In this document: positions 1 through 8,713 of the stretch, one piece after another
Numbering within the stretch: position 1 is the stretch's first letter
Layout: every line of letters begins with the position of its first letter
Source: Woeseiaceae bacterium
Lineage (GTDB): Bacteria > Pseudomonadota > Gammaproteobacteria > Steroidobacterales > Woeseiaceae
Reading direction: 5' to 3'
Length of the DNA: 64,000 nucleotides
Assembly: GCA_021773095.1 (NCBI GenBank)
Contig: JAJFKR010000029.1
Location: 1-64,000, forward strand
Notes under the pieces: model-generated
What the model saw: only the letters and a program-made list of their open reading frames with translations
What the model was told of the DNA's origin: nothing
Databases searched by the model: none
Position numbers and translations under genes: made by a program

Positions 1-320
1 AAATGCCGGGCTTTTTAATCCCGACTCGGGTCGAACGGCATGCAGCGCAAGCCTTGACCCTGTGCAGATATACCCCTGCCAGGTACCGCTTTGACGCAGC
101 GGCTGCGTATCATGCAAATTAAGCTAGTACAAATCGTGAGACTTGTCTATAGATAAGCCCTGCAGGTTTGCAGGGGACGATATTCGTTACAGGCCGTAGG
201 CGTCCGGTCGTGTGCATGGAGATTCGCTCACATCATGGAAAAAGCATGCATTTGAGTCCGCGTCACTCATCGAGAACTTGCAGAATCCCGCCAGAACGCA
301 CGTGATCGCTGGTTCAGAGT
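1..320. other. Non-coding left edge
   Basis: I see no gene here. Positions 5-16 read GCCGGGC followed by five T, which could be the right arm of a plus-strand terminator whose left arm lies outside the window. Positions 158-175 form a perfect 7-bp hairpin (CCCTGCA, GGTT loop, TGCAGGG) with no T tract after it. No tRNA 5' half is present, so the intact tRNA-Phe expected for this island is not here. Confidence 0.3.
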
Positions 321-362
321 ACCGCGTCACTACAACCGCTTCGCTGCTGGTAGTGACGCGGT
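321..362 (-). terminator. Long perfect hairpin after the XRE gene
   Basis: A 13-bp perfect inverted repeat (ACCGCGTCACTAC at 321-333, its complement at 350-362) closes a 16-nt loop. It lies 3 bp beyond the stop of the minus-strand XRE gene. There is no T run on the minus strand, so it may act as a weak terminator or an mRNA-stabilising 3' hairpin. Confidence 0.5.
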
Positions 363-365
363 TTA

Positions 366-653
366 CTACGAATTCCCGTCGATAGGTTCGCCTGCATCCA
401 CCGTCATATGGATAATCACTTTGGGTGGGAGTTCGTCATCGCCCTCGATATCGGGATCGTAGGAGAACACATTTTCTAACGGCGTACAGAGGATGTTAGC
501 AATCCTGAATGCCACTTCCAGCGAGGGCAAGTATTTGCCGCCCTCGATTGTACAGATCGTCTGGCGGCTCACGCCGACGTATTCAGCGAGGTCTTTCTGC
601 GTTATCTCACCGTGATGGAATCGAAGCTGCCGAATAGTATTAGCAAGGGCCAT
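366..653 (-). CDS. XRE/Cro-family helix-turn-helix regulator
   Basis: This 95-residue DNA-binding protein has an XRE helix-turn-helix over residues 8-62: TQKDLAEYVGVSRQTICTIE is the two-helix core, and the PSLEVAFRIANIL stretch is typical of small XRE repressors. After the domain comes a short acidic tail (DPDIEGDDELPP). It is transcribed away from the Fic gene at 955, and the 301-bp gap between them holds four operator-like palindromes. It may be the repressor of those boxes, but the palindromes lie nearer the fic start, so this is inference. The ATG start at 653 is preceded by a weak GGGTG. Confidence 0.85.
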   Translation of the reverse strand: MALANTIRQLRFHHGEITQKDLAEYVGVSRQTICTIEGGKYLPSLEVAFRIANILCTPLENVFSYDPDIEGDDELPPKVIIHMTVDAGEPIDGNS

Positions 654-847
654 GGTTCACCCAGAGTTCCGAAGTCAATCAAACTTGATGATATGTCCAA
701 GATTCTTGATATGGCGACACGCATTCTTGACCAATAGTCGGAGAAATTGGCATCCGGTTTTCGCAGGGTGGTACGGAGCGATTGCCAATTCGCCAATACG
801 GTATTTGTCGGATCTCAGTATCGTTGGGTTACGCAGGCAAGCTCGCT

Positions 848-954
848 AGTAAAGAGGCCTTTACTTTAGTGGTTCGCTAGTAAACCGGGCTTTCCTGACT
901 AGCTTAGTAAATTCTACTTTACTTTGTTGGTCTATTAGTAAAGAATGCTTTACT
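848..954 (+). promoter_or_regulatory. Four operator-like palindromic boxes before fic
   Basis: Four 18-bp boxes follow the pattern AGTAAAG-N4-CTTTACT: 848-865 (perfect), 879-896 (right arm degenerate), 906-923 (one mismatch) and 937-954 (perfect). Start-to-start spacings are 31, 27 and 31 bp, near three helical turns. The last box ends directly before the fic ATG at 955, so a bound protein would block initiation. Candidate binders are the C-terminal winged helix of Fic itself (autoregulation) or the divergent XRE protein. The rest of 654-847 shows no gene. Confidence 0.75.
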
Positions 955-2106
955 ATGAGTGAGGCAACGACAGGTAAGTATGTCGAGACAACCGTAGCAG
1001 GCGAGACGGTGCGGGCATTTGTGCCAAATCCACTTCCGCCCAAGCTGACAAAAGAAGACCTGGCCTCGCTACAAGAGCCGATCGGTGCTGCCGAGACAGC
1101 ATTGGAACGGCTCCGATCGGCCGGCGAAATGATCCCATCCATGGATTGGTTCGTCTATTCGTTCGTCCGCAAGGAAGCCTTGCTGACTTCAGAAATCGAG
1201 GGCACCCAAGCCACACTCGCGGACGTCATGTCGTATGAGCAAACCGGACAATCCGGTTCCTCTGATATTGCCGATGTGGAGGAGGTTACCAACTACGTTC
1301 GCGCAGCAAATTACGCTTTCGAGCAGCTGAGTTCAGAAAAAGGTCTACCCGTTTCATCAAGGCTCCTAGACGAATGTCACCACCGGCTGATGCAGGGTGT
1401 GCGCGGGAAAAACAAGCAACCGGGTGAAATTCGTCGTTCGCAAGTCTGGGTCGGCGGCACCCGACCTGGCAATGCTGTATTTGTGCCACCTCCTTGGGAC
1501 CATGTCAGGGATCTATTAGGAGTGCTCGAGACCTATATTCATACCGATGATGATCTGCAGCCGCTATTGCGTATTGCCGCTGCGCACGCTCAATTCGAAA
1601 CCATTCACCCTTATCTGGATGGCAACGGTCGAATTGGTCGACTGCTCATCGCACTCTTGCTTGCACACTGGCAGATATTGGATGCGCCGCTCTTGTATCT
1701 GAGCGTTTACCTGAAAGAGCATCAGTCTGAATACTATGATCAGCTCGGCTCCATCAGAAAAAGCGGCACCTGGGCCGATTGGTTTCACTTCTTTCTTGAG
1801 GGAACAATAGAAGTCGCAACACTTGCCACCGCCACGGCCAGCGCCTTGAATCGGCAAGTGAATGACGACCGTAAGATTGTGATCTCGGCAGAGTCGGTTA
1901 CGGTGTCCACGATTCAGCTATTCGAAGCATTACCCAAGCACCCGGTAATATCAATGCCACTGGTCACACGCATCTTGTCCAGGAGTAAGCCGACCGCCAG
2001 CAAAGCAATAGATCTGCTAATCAAACAGGGCATTCTCACCGAGATCGGTGATCGCAAGCGAGACCGAATTTACAAATACGATAAATACTTACAAATATTG
2101 GAATAG
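955..2106 (+). CDS. fic: Fic-domain AMPylase (class II) with winged-helix tail
   Basis: Fic enzymes transfer AMP from ATP to a hydroxyl side chain of a target protein. The active-site motif HPYLDGNGRIGR is at residues 218-229 (Tyr replaces the usual Phe). The N-terminal part holds TSEIEG at 78-83, matching the [S/T]xxxE[G/N] inhibitory helix of class II Fic proteins, in which the Glu holds the enzyme off. Residues about 310-383 look like a winged helix (PLVTRILSRSKPTASKAIDLL), suggesting DNA binding. The length, 383 residues, is usual for the family. No clear Shine-Dalgarno is seen because an operator-like box occupies that position. The target is unknown. Decayed hsdM follows 4 bp downstream, a context in which fic genes are often found. 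Confidence 0.93.
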   Translation: MSEATTGKYVETTVAGETVRAFVPNPLPPKLTKEDLASLQEPIGAAETALERLRSAGEMIPSMDWFVYSFVRKEALLTSEIEGTQATLADVMSYEQTGQSGSSDIADVEEVTNYVRAANYAFEQLSSEKGLPVSSRLLDECHHRLMQGVRGKNKQPGEIRRSQVWVGGTRPGNAVFVPPPWDHVRDLLGVLETYIHTDDDLQPLLRIAAAHAQFETIHPYLDGNGRIGRLLIALLLAHWQILDAPLLYLSVYLKEHQSEYYDQLGSIRKSGTWADWFHFFLEGTIEVATLATATASALNRQVNDDRKIVISAESVTVSTIQLFEALPKHPVISMPLVTRILSRSKPTASKAIDLLIKQGILTEIGDRKRDRIYKYDKYLQILE

Positions 2107-2109
2107 TTC

Positions 2110-2398
2110 ATGAGAGAGAATAACTATATGACTAAGGGCGACCTCAAATCCAAAGTCGATAAAATCTGGGACACGATGTGGCTGGAGGTGTCTCGAGTCC
2201 GCTCTCAGTTATTGAACAGCTGACCAGGACAATCTCCGTTGGTCGCGATTTAAGGACGCGGCTCCAGAATCAATGTTCGAAGCTGTGCGCGACGGCGTGT
2301 TTCCGTTCATTAGGTCATTGGGAGACAATGGAGATGGTAAGAAAGACTCAACTTGCAGCCACCACATGAAGGGTGCTGAACTGTGGGATCGTCGTTAG
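2110..2398 (+). pseudogene. hsdM: Decayed hsdM (type I methyltransferase) N-terminal fragment
   Basis: This is a remnant of a type I methylation subunit. The frame from 2110/2128 reads MTKGDLKSKVDKIWDTMW, the canonical HsdM start. One G is missing at about 2180, and the next frame continues AGGVSSPLSVIEQLT. An internal deletion follows, and a third frame from 2222 reads DQDNLRWSRFKDA...MFEAVRDGVFPFIRSLG...SHHMKGAELWDR up to a stop at 2396-2398. All pieces belong in order to the HsdM N-terminal helical domain; the catalytic domain is gone. It follows fic by 4 bp, so fic probably belonged to a type I R-M operon that has since been lost. Confidence 0.8.
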
Positions 2399-2468
2399 GT
2401 GCCTCTCACATATGGTGCTAAATTTTCTAAGTGCATTTTATTGGCCCACTAAATCCAAAATTTCTGAC

Positions 2469-3656
2469 CTAACTTTCTCGTCGCCTGAGCTGCGCCGTTT
2501 CAGCGTCATACTCGTACTCGCCGATTGTTCCGGCTCTAATTCTCTCAACAACTTGATCGATTACATGGATTGGCACGAAAAACCATTCTCGCGGGCGAAC
2601 TGGGTTACCAAATCGGTCGTGAATAGTCACGTCGAGCTGTGCAGAAGCAAAGATTCGGTGGATCAAATTTTCGAGCTTCGTACGACTGATGTTGTAAAGC
2701 TCGTACGTGGCAACCACCTCGACATCGGACATAAGAAATGTGGGTTGTAGTCTGGCCCCGGCAATCCTTTTTTCGACCTCTAGGTTGGTAACACCTATTT
2801 TATGGACCAAGTCTCGATTTTCAGCAATTAACGGAAGGTCGGACTTGCTCCGCAATACGTAAATGGTGCCGCTTGCTTCATCGTCATCGCTCGCCGCGTC
2901 AGAGAAGAGAGGACCAGGATCAGATTCTGTTATACGTCTACCCGCTTCGTCTTTGTTCAAACTGCGCTGCAACGACCGCATCAACATATTGCTCTCGGTG
3001 CCATTATCAAAGATGACGCGGAGGCGCGCGTCGGTCCGCCCCTGTTCATTCGTAAAGACATCGCCCTTTTCTGCTACGTACGCCTTTTGACCACCAACGA
3101 TGAAGAAGCGCCCGACCTCAATATCAGCTTTCAACTCGAAGGGCCGCGTCTCACGCATCCCGTCGTTTAGTTCGCGCTGGACTTTTTCAAACAGAGGCTT
3201 AAACTGATCGAAGTCAGTACATTGTTGACGGCTAGCAACCTCCTCGGCTTGACGCTTTTCACTGCTCGATCGAACGTGCTGCAATTCCGTAATATTTGCT
3301 GTTTCCTCGTCTACGTCGGATAGCTCTGAGAGAAGTTCTTCCTCGTCAATTTCCTCGACAGCAAGATTCGAGAACTCGGCATCCGCACCCAAAATGCCTT
3401 GATGATCGAGCGACTTCAGTGCGGATCGACATTCCTCTAGCTGGCGTAGCCGGTCCAGCCGCACCGCATAGAGTCGTTCAAATATATCGCGCTCCTCACC
3501 ATGTTGCGGAACCCTTCCGATTTCGTCGACAAATCGTTGGATGTCTTCGAAACCGGCAACGATCCGTTCTTCCCTCGGAGAGCGAGATGTCCGGGCTTTG
3601 GTTGTATCGTAATCGGCAAGCTCTTCGGCGAGCTGATTGAGGTCAATGTCAGTCAT
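2469..3656 (-). CDS. GIY-YIG (T5orf172-type) nuclease
   Basis: The start at 3656 (MTDIDLNQ) overlaps the helicase stop by 8 bp (ATGACTGA); an in-frame extension to 3722 is less likely. The protein is about 395 residues. The N-terminal two thirds are acidic and helix-rich, with no recognised fold. The C-terminal domain is a T5orf172-type GIY-YIG nuclease: TIYVLRS (GIY strand), LVHKIGVTN (YIG strand, here KIG), EKRIAGAR (catalytic Arg), SRTKLENLIHRIF (catalytic Glu) and the closing REWFFVP. It is the last gene of a three-gene operon with a helicase and a methyltransferase, so it is the likely cleavage subunit of a restriction-like system. Confidence 0.8.
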   Translation of the reverse strand: MTDIDLNQLAEELADYDTTKARTSRSPREERIVAGFEDIQRFVDEIGRVPQHGEERDIFERLYAVRLDRLRQLEECRSALKSLDHQGILGADAEFSNLAVEEIDEEELLSELSDVDEETANITELQHVRSSSEKRQAEEVASRQQCTDFDQFKPLFEKVQRELNDGMRETRPFELKADIEVGRFFIVGGQKAYVAEKGDVFTNEQGRTDARLRVIFDNGTESNMLMRSLQRSLNKDEAGRRITESDPGPLFSDAASDDDEASGTIYVLRSKSDLPLIAENRDLVHKIGVTNLEVEKRIAGARLQPTFLMSDVEVVATYELYNISRTKLENLIHRIFASAQLDVTIHDRFGNPVRPREWFFVPIHVIDQVVERIRAGTIGEYEYDAETAQLRRRES

Positions 3657-5706
3657 AGCGACCTTCTTTCTTGAACCTAACGAAGGCCGCAGCCCCCTCT
3701 GCCATGCGACATTCCCAAGCATCCGCAGATGTTGCCGAGGGTAACCTTCCCCGTTCTTTTTTGAACCGGTATGCGCGAGTGGCTAGATCCTTGGCTTCGT
3801 CCGGGGATAACGCAGTACGCCGACCCGAGATTATGGTTGCAACCGCCTTTAGGCTTTCTTCGTTCATTGTTTTGGCCAAGATCGCGTAGGCTTCACCGAA
3901 GGGGTTGATGCTATCGATCAGATCTATGTCAAGCTCCCGCACATCCATTGCAAATTTACGAACACCGTCGATCAGCGCGGTACTACTACCTTGCTCGCCT
4001 TCGTCACCTTCAACTACAGTCTCTTTGGCCTGCTGAACAATAGTAAAGGCAGCGATTGCATGCTGCCTCACTGCCTCTTGATCCCCTTCATCAAGTTCCG
4101 GATATTTGTCCCTGATGATTGCGCCCATCCGCATCTGTGTAAGTTCGGCGGGAACGAGTTCCTCGTCGAACAGGCCGCGCTCTACCGTTTTCTTATCCTG
4201 AACAAAAGCCGCAATAACCTCGTTCAGATCCTCCCGACAGACACGTTCTCCCTCTTGAGACTTCGGTTGAGCTAGTCCAGTGATCTCAATTTGAAATTGC
4301 CCTGTTTCTTTGTTGAAACCGACGTTCTCCCTTTTTGGATCATAGCCATCGTCTCCGTAATCGAAGCCCTCAACCGGGCCGTTCTGCGGCGTCTTCGGGG
4401 TAAAATTGAAGCGCGGTGCAAGGACTTGTTCCATCAGAAGACTGGCCGCAATCGCTTTCAGTGTGTCGTTAACTGCCTCTGTCACGGCCTCCTCGGAGGC
4501 GTCTGGCTCAGCGATAAGATTCGTGAAACGTGCGCGCGTCTTGCCCTTCGCATCCCGAGTCGCGCGCCCAATAATTTGCACAATCTCGGTCAGGCTCGAT
4601 CTATAACCAACCGTCAAGGCGTGCTCGCACCATATCCAGTCAAACCCTTCCTTAGCCATGCCGAGGGCGATAATGATGTCGACGTGATCACGGTTGGTCT
4701 TTTGGTCCGAATCTTTGAGAGCTGTGACGACACGGTCGCGTTTTGTCGAATCGTCGTCCACTATGTCGGCAATACGCAGAAGGCGCCCGTCCTCAATTTT
4801 CACAAGCTGAAATCCGGTATCGGGGTCTGTGCCCAGCCACTCGCCAAGCTCGTCAATGATGTGCTCAACCTCGCGGATTTTGTCCTTGGTGCTTTCGCGG
4901 GAGTTAACGCTTGGGATGTGAACGATGGTCTTCTCGTTCGTGTCGAGGACTCTAAGAATGTCGTCAGTGTAGGAACCGGAGTAAAAGAAGTACCCGATGT
5001 CGAGGGTTTTCAGGTACTCGTAGCCGTTCAGTTGCTCGTAATAGGTATAGGTAACAACATCGAATTTGGCTTCATCATGCGGAATCAGGACAGGCTCTGC
5101 ATCTCCCCGAAAATAAGAACCTGTCATAGCAACAATATGGACCTTGTCGCGCGAAATGAATTCATTGAGATGTTGCCCGAGCTTGTTGTCAGGATTCGCC
5201 GAGACGTGGTGAAACTCGTCAACCGCGATGAGGCGACCGTCAAACGACTCAGCGCCGAACTTGTCGACCGCAAACCGAAAGGTGGCATGGGTACAGACAA
5301 GGATTTGGTTATCGCTCTCTAGAAATTTGCCCACCGCATTGACTTTTCCGCCTTCCGCACCCGGCGCATTGCAAAGATTCCACTTTGGCTCAACTCTCCA
5401 GTCGGCCCAGAATCCGAAATTCGACAGAGGCTCATCATTGAAGCTCGCGCCGATCGCCTTTTCTGGCACCACGATCACAGCTTGCTTAACGTCCTGGTTG
5501 TGGAGCTTATCGAGTGCGATGAACATAAGCGCGCGGCTCTTTCCCGAAGCGGGCGGCGACTTGATCAGCAGGTATTGTTCTCCTCGTTTTTCGTAAGCAC
5601 GTTCCTGCATAGGCCGCATGCCAAGTTCATTCGAAACAGTTGAGCTGCCGTTCTGGGCATATGTGACCGTTACATGCGGTACGGAGATTCGTCCTTCATT
5701 GGTCAT
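3649..5706 (-). CDS. DEAD/DEAH-box superfamily 2 helicase
   Basis: This 685-residue SF2 ATPase contains Walker A in KSPPASGKSRALMF (about residues 48-61), a DExH-type motif II in IAVDEFHHV (about 147), motif III-like MTGSYFRGD, and motif VI IIGRATRDAKGK (about 380). Its likely role is ATP-driven translocation on DNA, like the motor of type I or III restriction enzymes, but it carries no nuclease domain that I can see. The start ATG overlaps the methyltransferase stop by 4 bp (5703-5706) and its own stop overlaps the GIY-YIG gene by 8 bp. This translational coupling implies that the three proteins work in fixed proportion. Confidence 0.88.
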   Translation of the reverse strand: MTNEGRISVPHVTVTYAQNGSSTVSNELGMRPMQERAYEKRGEQYLLIKSPPASGKSRALMFIALDKLHNQDVKQAVIVVPEKAIGASFNDEPLSNFGFWADWRVEPKWNLCNAPGAEGGKVNAVGKFLESDNQILVCTHATFRFAVDKFGAESFDGRLIAVDEFHHVSANPDNKLGQHLNEFISRDKVHIVAMTGSYFRGDAEPVLIPHDEAKFDVVTYTYYEQLNGYEYLKTLDIGYFFYSGSYTDDILRVLDTNEKTIVHIPSVNSRESTKDKIREVEHIIDELGEWLGTDPDTGFQLVKIEDGRLLRIADIVDDDSTKRDRVVTALKDSDQKTNRDHVDIIIALGMAKEGFDWIWCEHALTVGYRSSLTEIVQIIGRATRDAKGKTRARFTNLIAEPDASEEAVTEAVNDTLKAIAASLLMEQVLAPRFNFTPKTPQNGPVEGFDYGDDGYDPKRENVGFNKETGQFQIEITGLAQPKSQEGERVCREDLNEVIAAFVQDKKTVERGLFDEELVPAELTQMRMGAIIRDKYPELDEGDQEAVRQHAIAAFTIVQQAKETVVEGDEGEQGSSTALIDGVRKFAMDVRELDIDLIDSINPFGEAYAILAKTMNEESLKAVATIISGRRTALSPDEAKDLATRAYRFKKERGRLPSATSADAWECRMAEGAAAFVRFKKEGRYD

Positions 5707-8483
5707 TTCGCGTCTGCCTTTCGGTTCTGTATAGCAGCTGAATTCGTTACCATCTTTGTGTAAAGCTCGAAAATCTTCTCCAGCCGTTCGGTATCGTTCT
5801 TGAACCGTCGCCCGATAAAAGCTCTTTCAAGCACTTCGTCGTTGCGCTCGTGAGCGTCACGAAGAGTGTCTGGCATCGTCGCAGGATCGTAAAGGTCAGC
5901 AATTGTGGCGGGGAAGTGCGCTTCACGCGCGAGGAGAATGTCTTCTGCGGTGCGTGTGAGGTCGGTTTTGTTCTTTTCGGTGAGCTTTGGTAGCGGAAAC
6001 GTATTCCAGCCGAGCGTGTTGGAATATCGGAAATCTGTCTTTATCTTTCCGCAAACGGTGGAGATCCAGACAAGGTGGAGTCTTGAGGCTACAACCGACA
6101 AATTCCAAAGCTCAGCATTGTATAGGGCGTAAGCGGCGTTTGAGATAATTGCTCGCTCGTCTAAGAGACCTACTGGCAAGAAGTCGCGCGATTCACTCGT
6201 GTGAATAGGAACGACGATTGCCGGAGTGCTGGGGAACCCCTGTATCTGCCTAAATCGATGTGGGTATTCAGCCGCTGGACGTGTTTCTTTAGCTTTGCTT
6301 GCAGCTCGGAACTTACGAACATTCTCAAATCTGTCGATCAGCGCTGGAATCTTCTCAGCCTCACCTACTTCACTGTCATTGACCCAGATGCAGACGCGCG
6401 GACTTCCCTTTATGAATTCCGTTGACCCGTAGTAGAGCCTAAGAAAATGCGTCACTTCAGGATGAGCGCTCTTCAGGTCGCGAGCTTCACTCATGCTCAT
6501 AATAAGAAATCCGCCATCTGTCGGTTTGTTGCCCCAGTACATCGTAGGCCTGTCAGCGGGTGCCGACGATAGAGGCTCGACATAGGTGTTAGTACCCGCT
6601 ACGAGATATGCGTTGATGTTCTCAACTTGTGCAGCCAATGGTTCACCATTTGACGACTCGGACAATAGTTTCGGTTTATCCGATGTGGGGCGGGAAAGAC
6701 AAACTATGACTACTGTCACGCCTGCATTCTTAGTTGCCAAGTTCTTCCACTTAAAAGAAGTGTGGGCAAACTCAATTCTGAGACGTTCAGACAGAACGAG
6801 GGGCCAAAACATTGGAACTTGTTGTCCCTGGCATACTGAGTTTGTGGCAACAAATGCACATTTTCCGCCAGTCCGTTCCAGAAAATGCGCCCCTTTCCAA
6901 AACCAACCACAAACATAGTCAAATGACTTCCAGTACCTCGATATATCCGAGAACAAAGCTTTAAGGTCGGATTTTTGTTCCTTTTCCTGAGAGCTTAGGC
7001 CTGCATACGGTGGGTTCCCGCAGACATAGGTTTCTCCGCCTTCATTCTCGAAGTCGATCTCTGCCTGATCTAGTGGTGTTTCGAATAGATCGTCAGCTAC
7101 CAATTTGACGCCGGCACCTGTCGGGGGACAGATGCTCAACCAATCTATGTGTAGGGCGTTACCGCACGTGATCCAGTTCATCGAATCAAGTGGCAGAAAT
7201 TCTTTAAGCGCTTCCTGCTGCCCTCGGTAAAGGACATCACACTGATATTCTGCGATGATAAGTGCGAGTCGAGCGATCTCAGCAGGGAAATCATGGATCT
7301 CGATGCCGCGGAAATTTGTCAGCGGAATCTTCGAGTTTTTTTGCTCCTCGTTGCGTCGTCTATTGATCTCGGCCTCGATAGCTCGCATTTCTTTGTAGGC
7401 GATGACTAGGAAGTTGCCCGAACCACAGGCAGGATCGAACACTCGAATCTTGCCCATGCGCTTGCGAAGATTGAGGAGCTTACGAGTGTTGTCACCGGCT
7501 TCCCTAAGTTGTTCTCGCAGCCCGTCGAGGAATAAAGGATTTAAGACTCTGAGAATATTCGACACACTCGTATAGTGGAGACCGAGCGCACCGCGTTCTT
7601 CTTCATCGGCGACGGCTTGGATCATGGAGCCAAATATGTCCGGGTTGATCTTTGTCCAATCGAGACTGCCGATATGGAGCAGATAGGATCTCGCGATCTT
7701 CGTAAATTTGGGTGCGTCTGTCCCGTCGGAGAACAACCCGCCATTCACGTAGGGAAACTTGTCGGCCCAACGGGGGACACCCAGATTCCTTCGATCTTCC
7801 GGCCTGGTATTCATCGCTAGGAACAGCGTGCTAATAACTTCGTGCGTGTTTGATGAGTCACGTTCGCTCATCTGCGCAATTGCTGAGGTGAACAAGTCCT
7901 CGCCACCGAAAATGTCAGTGTCTTCGGCAAAGAAGCAGAAGATGAGCCGGGCCATGAAGTGGTTCATCTCATGACGGCGTTTGGCTGTGCCCCAGTCGGG
8001 GTTTGAGCGCAGCAGCTCTATATAGAGTTTGTTCAAGCGGGCGGTTGCTCGGATATCAAAAGCACTGTCGCGCACCTGCTTGACAGTGCTAATACCTGCA
8101 AGTGCCAAAAAGAAACCGAAATGGTCCGGAAATTCCTGGTAAGCGCATGCAACGGTTTCGCCGCTATTGCGGTCTTCGGCCTCAAAATCCGTGCCGTCAG
8201 TCGCGAGAATGAACTTCGCCCGCGCTTTTGCGGTACCGGGGCTGTTGCGGAGAGTAGTTAATGTATCGGTGACTTTGCCTTGCTGACAAACGGCAATATG
8301 AATGTTGTTGCGTTGCAGGACACCGTTTTCAATATCCGACGAATTGGTGGCGCCATTCTTTAGCCGCTTGATCGTCGTCGCTTTGTTTCCAAACGCTTCG
8401 AGAAAGGCATACGGAAAGGCTTCCACGTCAAACGGTTCGTCCGCAAGTGCGGAAATCGCTTCTTCGATTTCTACCGCATTCAA
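5703..8483 (-). CDS. MmeI-like class I SAM-dependent DNA methyltransferase
   Basis: This is a predicted N6-adenine DNA methyltransferase of 926 residues. Motif I is VFDPACGSGNF (about 348-358) and motif IV is CGNPPYAG (about 489-496), the NPPY class. The layout resembles MmeI-type enzymes: an N-terminal region, a helical spacer (MARLIFCFFAEDTDIF at about 175-190), the methyltransferase, then a target-recognition region up to about 830. I do not see a clear PD-(D/E)xK nuclease motif in the N-terminal region, so cleavage may come from the co-transcribed GIY-YIG protein. The start is a TTG at 8483: the frame has a stop (TGA) a few codons upstream and an AGGA lies about 9 nt before the TTG. It heads the three-gene operon. 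Confidence 0.88.
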   Translation of the reverse strand: MNAVEIEEAISALADEPFDVEAFPYAFLEAFGNKATTIKRLKNGATNSSDIENGVLQRNNIHIAVCQQGKVTDTLTTLRNSPGTAKARAKFILATDGTDFEAEDRNSGETVACAYQEFPDHFGFFLALAGISTVKQVRDSAFDIRATARLNKLYIELLRSNPDWGTAKRRHEMNHFMARLIFCFFAEDTDIFGGEDLFTSAIAQMSERDSSNTHEVISTLFLAMNTRPEDRRNLGVPRWADKFPYVNGGLFSDGTDAPKFTKIARSYLLHIGSLDWTKINPDIFGSMIQAVADEEERGALGLHYTSVSNILRVLNPLFLDGLREQLREAGDNTRKLLNLRKRMGKIRVFDPACGSGNFLVIAYKEMRAIEAEINRRRNEEQKNSKIPLTNFRGIEIHDFPAEIARLALIIAEYQCDVLYRGQQEALKEFLPLDSMNWITCGNALHIDWLSICPPTGAGVKLVADDLFETPLDQAEIDFENEGGETYVCGNPPYAGLSSQEKEQKSDLKALFSDISRYWKSFDYVCGWFWKGAHFLERTGGKCAFVATNSVCQGQQVPMFWPLVLSERLRIEFAHTSFKWKNLATKNAGVTVVIVCLSRPTSDKPKLLSESSNGEPLAAQVENINAYLVAGTNTYVEPLSSAPADRPTMYWGNKPTDGGFLIMSMSEARDLKSAHPEVTHFLRLYYGSTEFIKGSPRVCIWVNDSEVGEAEKIPALIDRFENVRKFRAASKAKETRPAAEYPHRFRQIQGFPSTPAIVVPIHTSESRDFLPVGLLDERAIISNAAYALYNAELWNLSVVASRLHLVWISTVCGKIKTDFRYSNTLGWNTFPLPKLTEKNKTDLTRTAEDILLAREAHFPATIADLYDPATMPDTLRDAHERNDEVLERAFIGRRFKNDTERLEKIFELYTKMVTNSAAIQNRKADAK

Positions 8484-8713
8484 GCTACGCGATCCTATTC
8501 AATAATTATGTCTCGTTCATTCTGGCCTAACGAGCCGATAGCGGTAGGATACGGGACTCACTAGACCTGCGAAAGCCCGTGCCGCATGCTTTCAAGCTGG
8601 GCGCTCACGGCCTACAGGATAGTCTCGCGTTCATTGGTTGGGAACAGACCATCTGATCTAGTGGACTGCCGCAGTCGGTTTTCAATAATCGAAACTCGGT
8701 GCTCGAATCAAAG

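Noticed and set aside
848-954. A CRISPR-like repeat array
   Set aside because: The repeats are palindromes of 18 bp with 9-13-bp gaps, no unique spacers of CRISPR length and no cas genes; operator boxes fit better.
4291-5322. A long plus-strand reading frame of 343 codons
   Set aside because: It lies entirely opposite the helicase gene, lacks recognisable motifs and has no ribosome site; it is a shadow of the coding strand. The same applies to the plus-strand frames at 26721-27599 and 60558-61484.
2469-8483. A BREX, DISARM or Druantia system
   Set aside because: The helicase and methyltransferase could suggest these, but none of the other core genes (PglZ, BrxC, DrmA/B/C, DruH) is present nearby.
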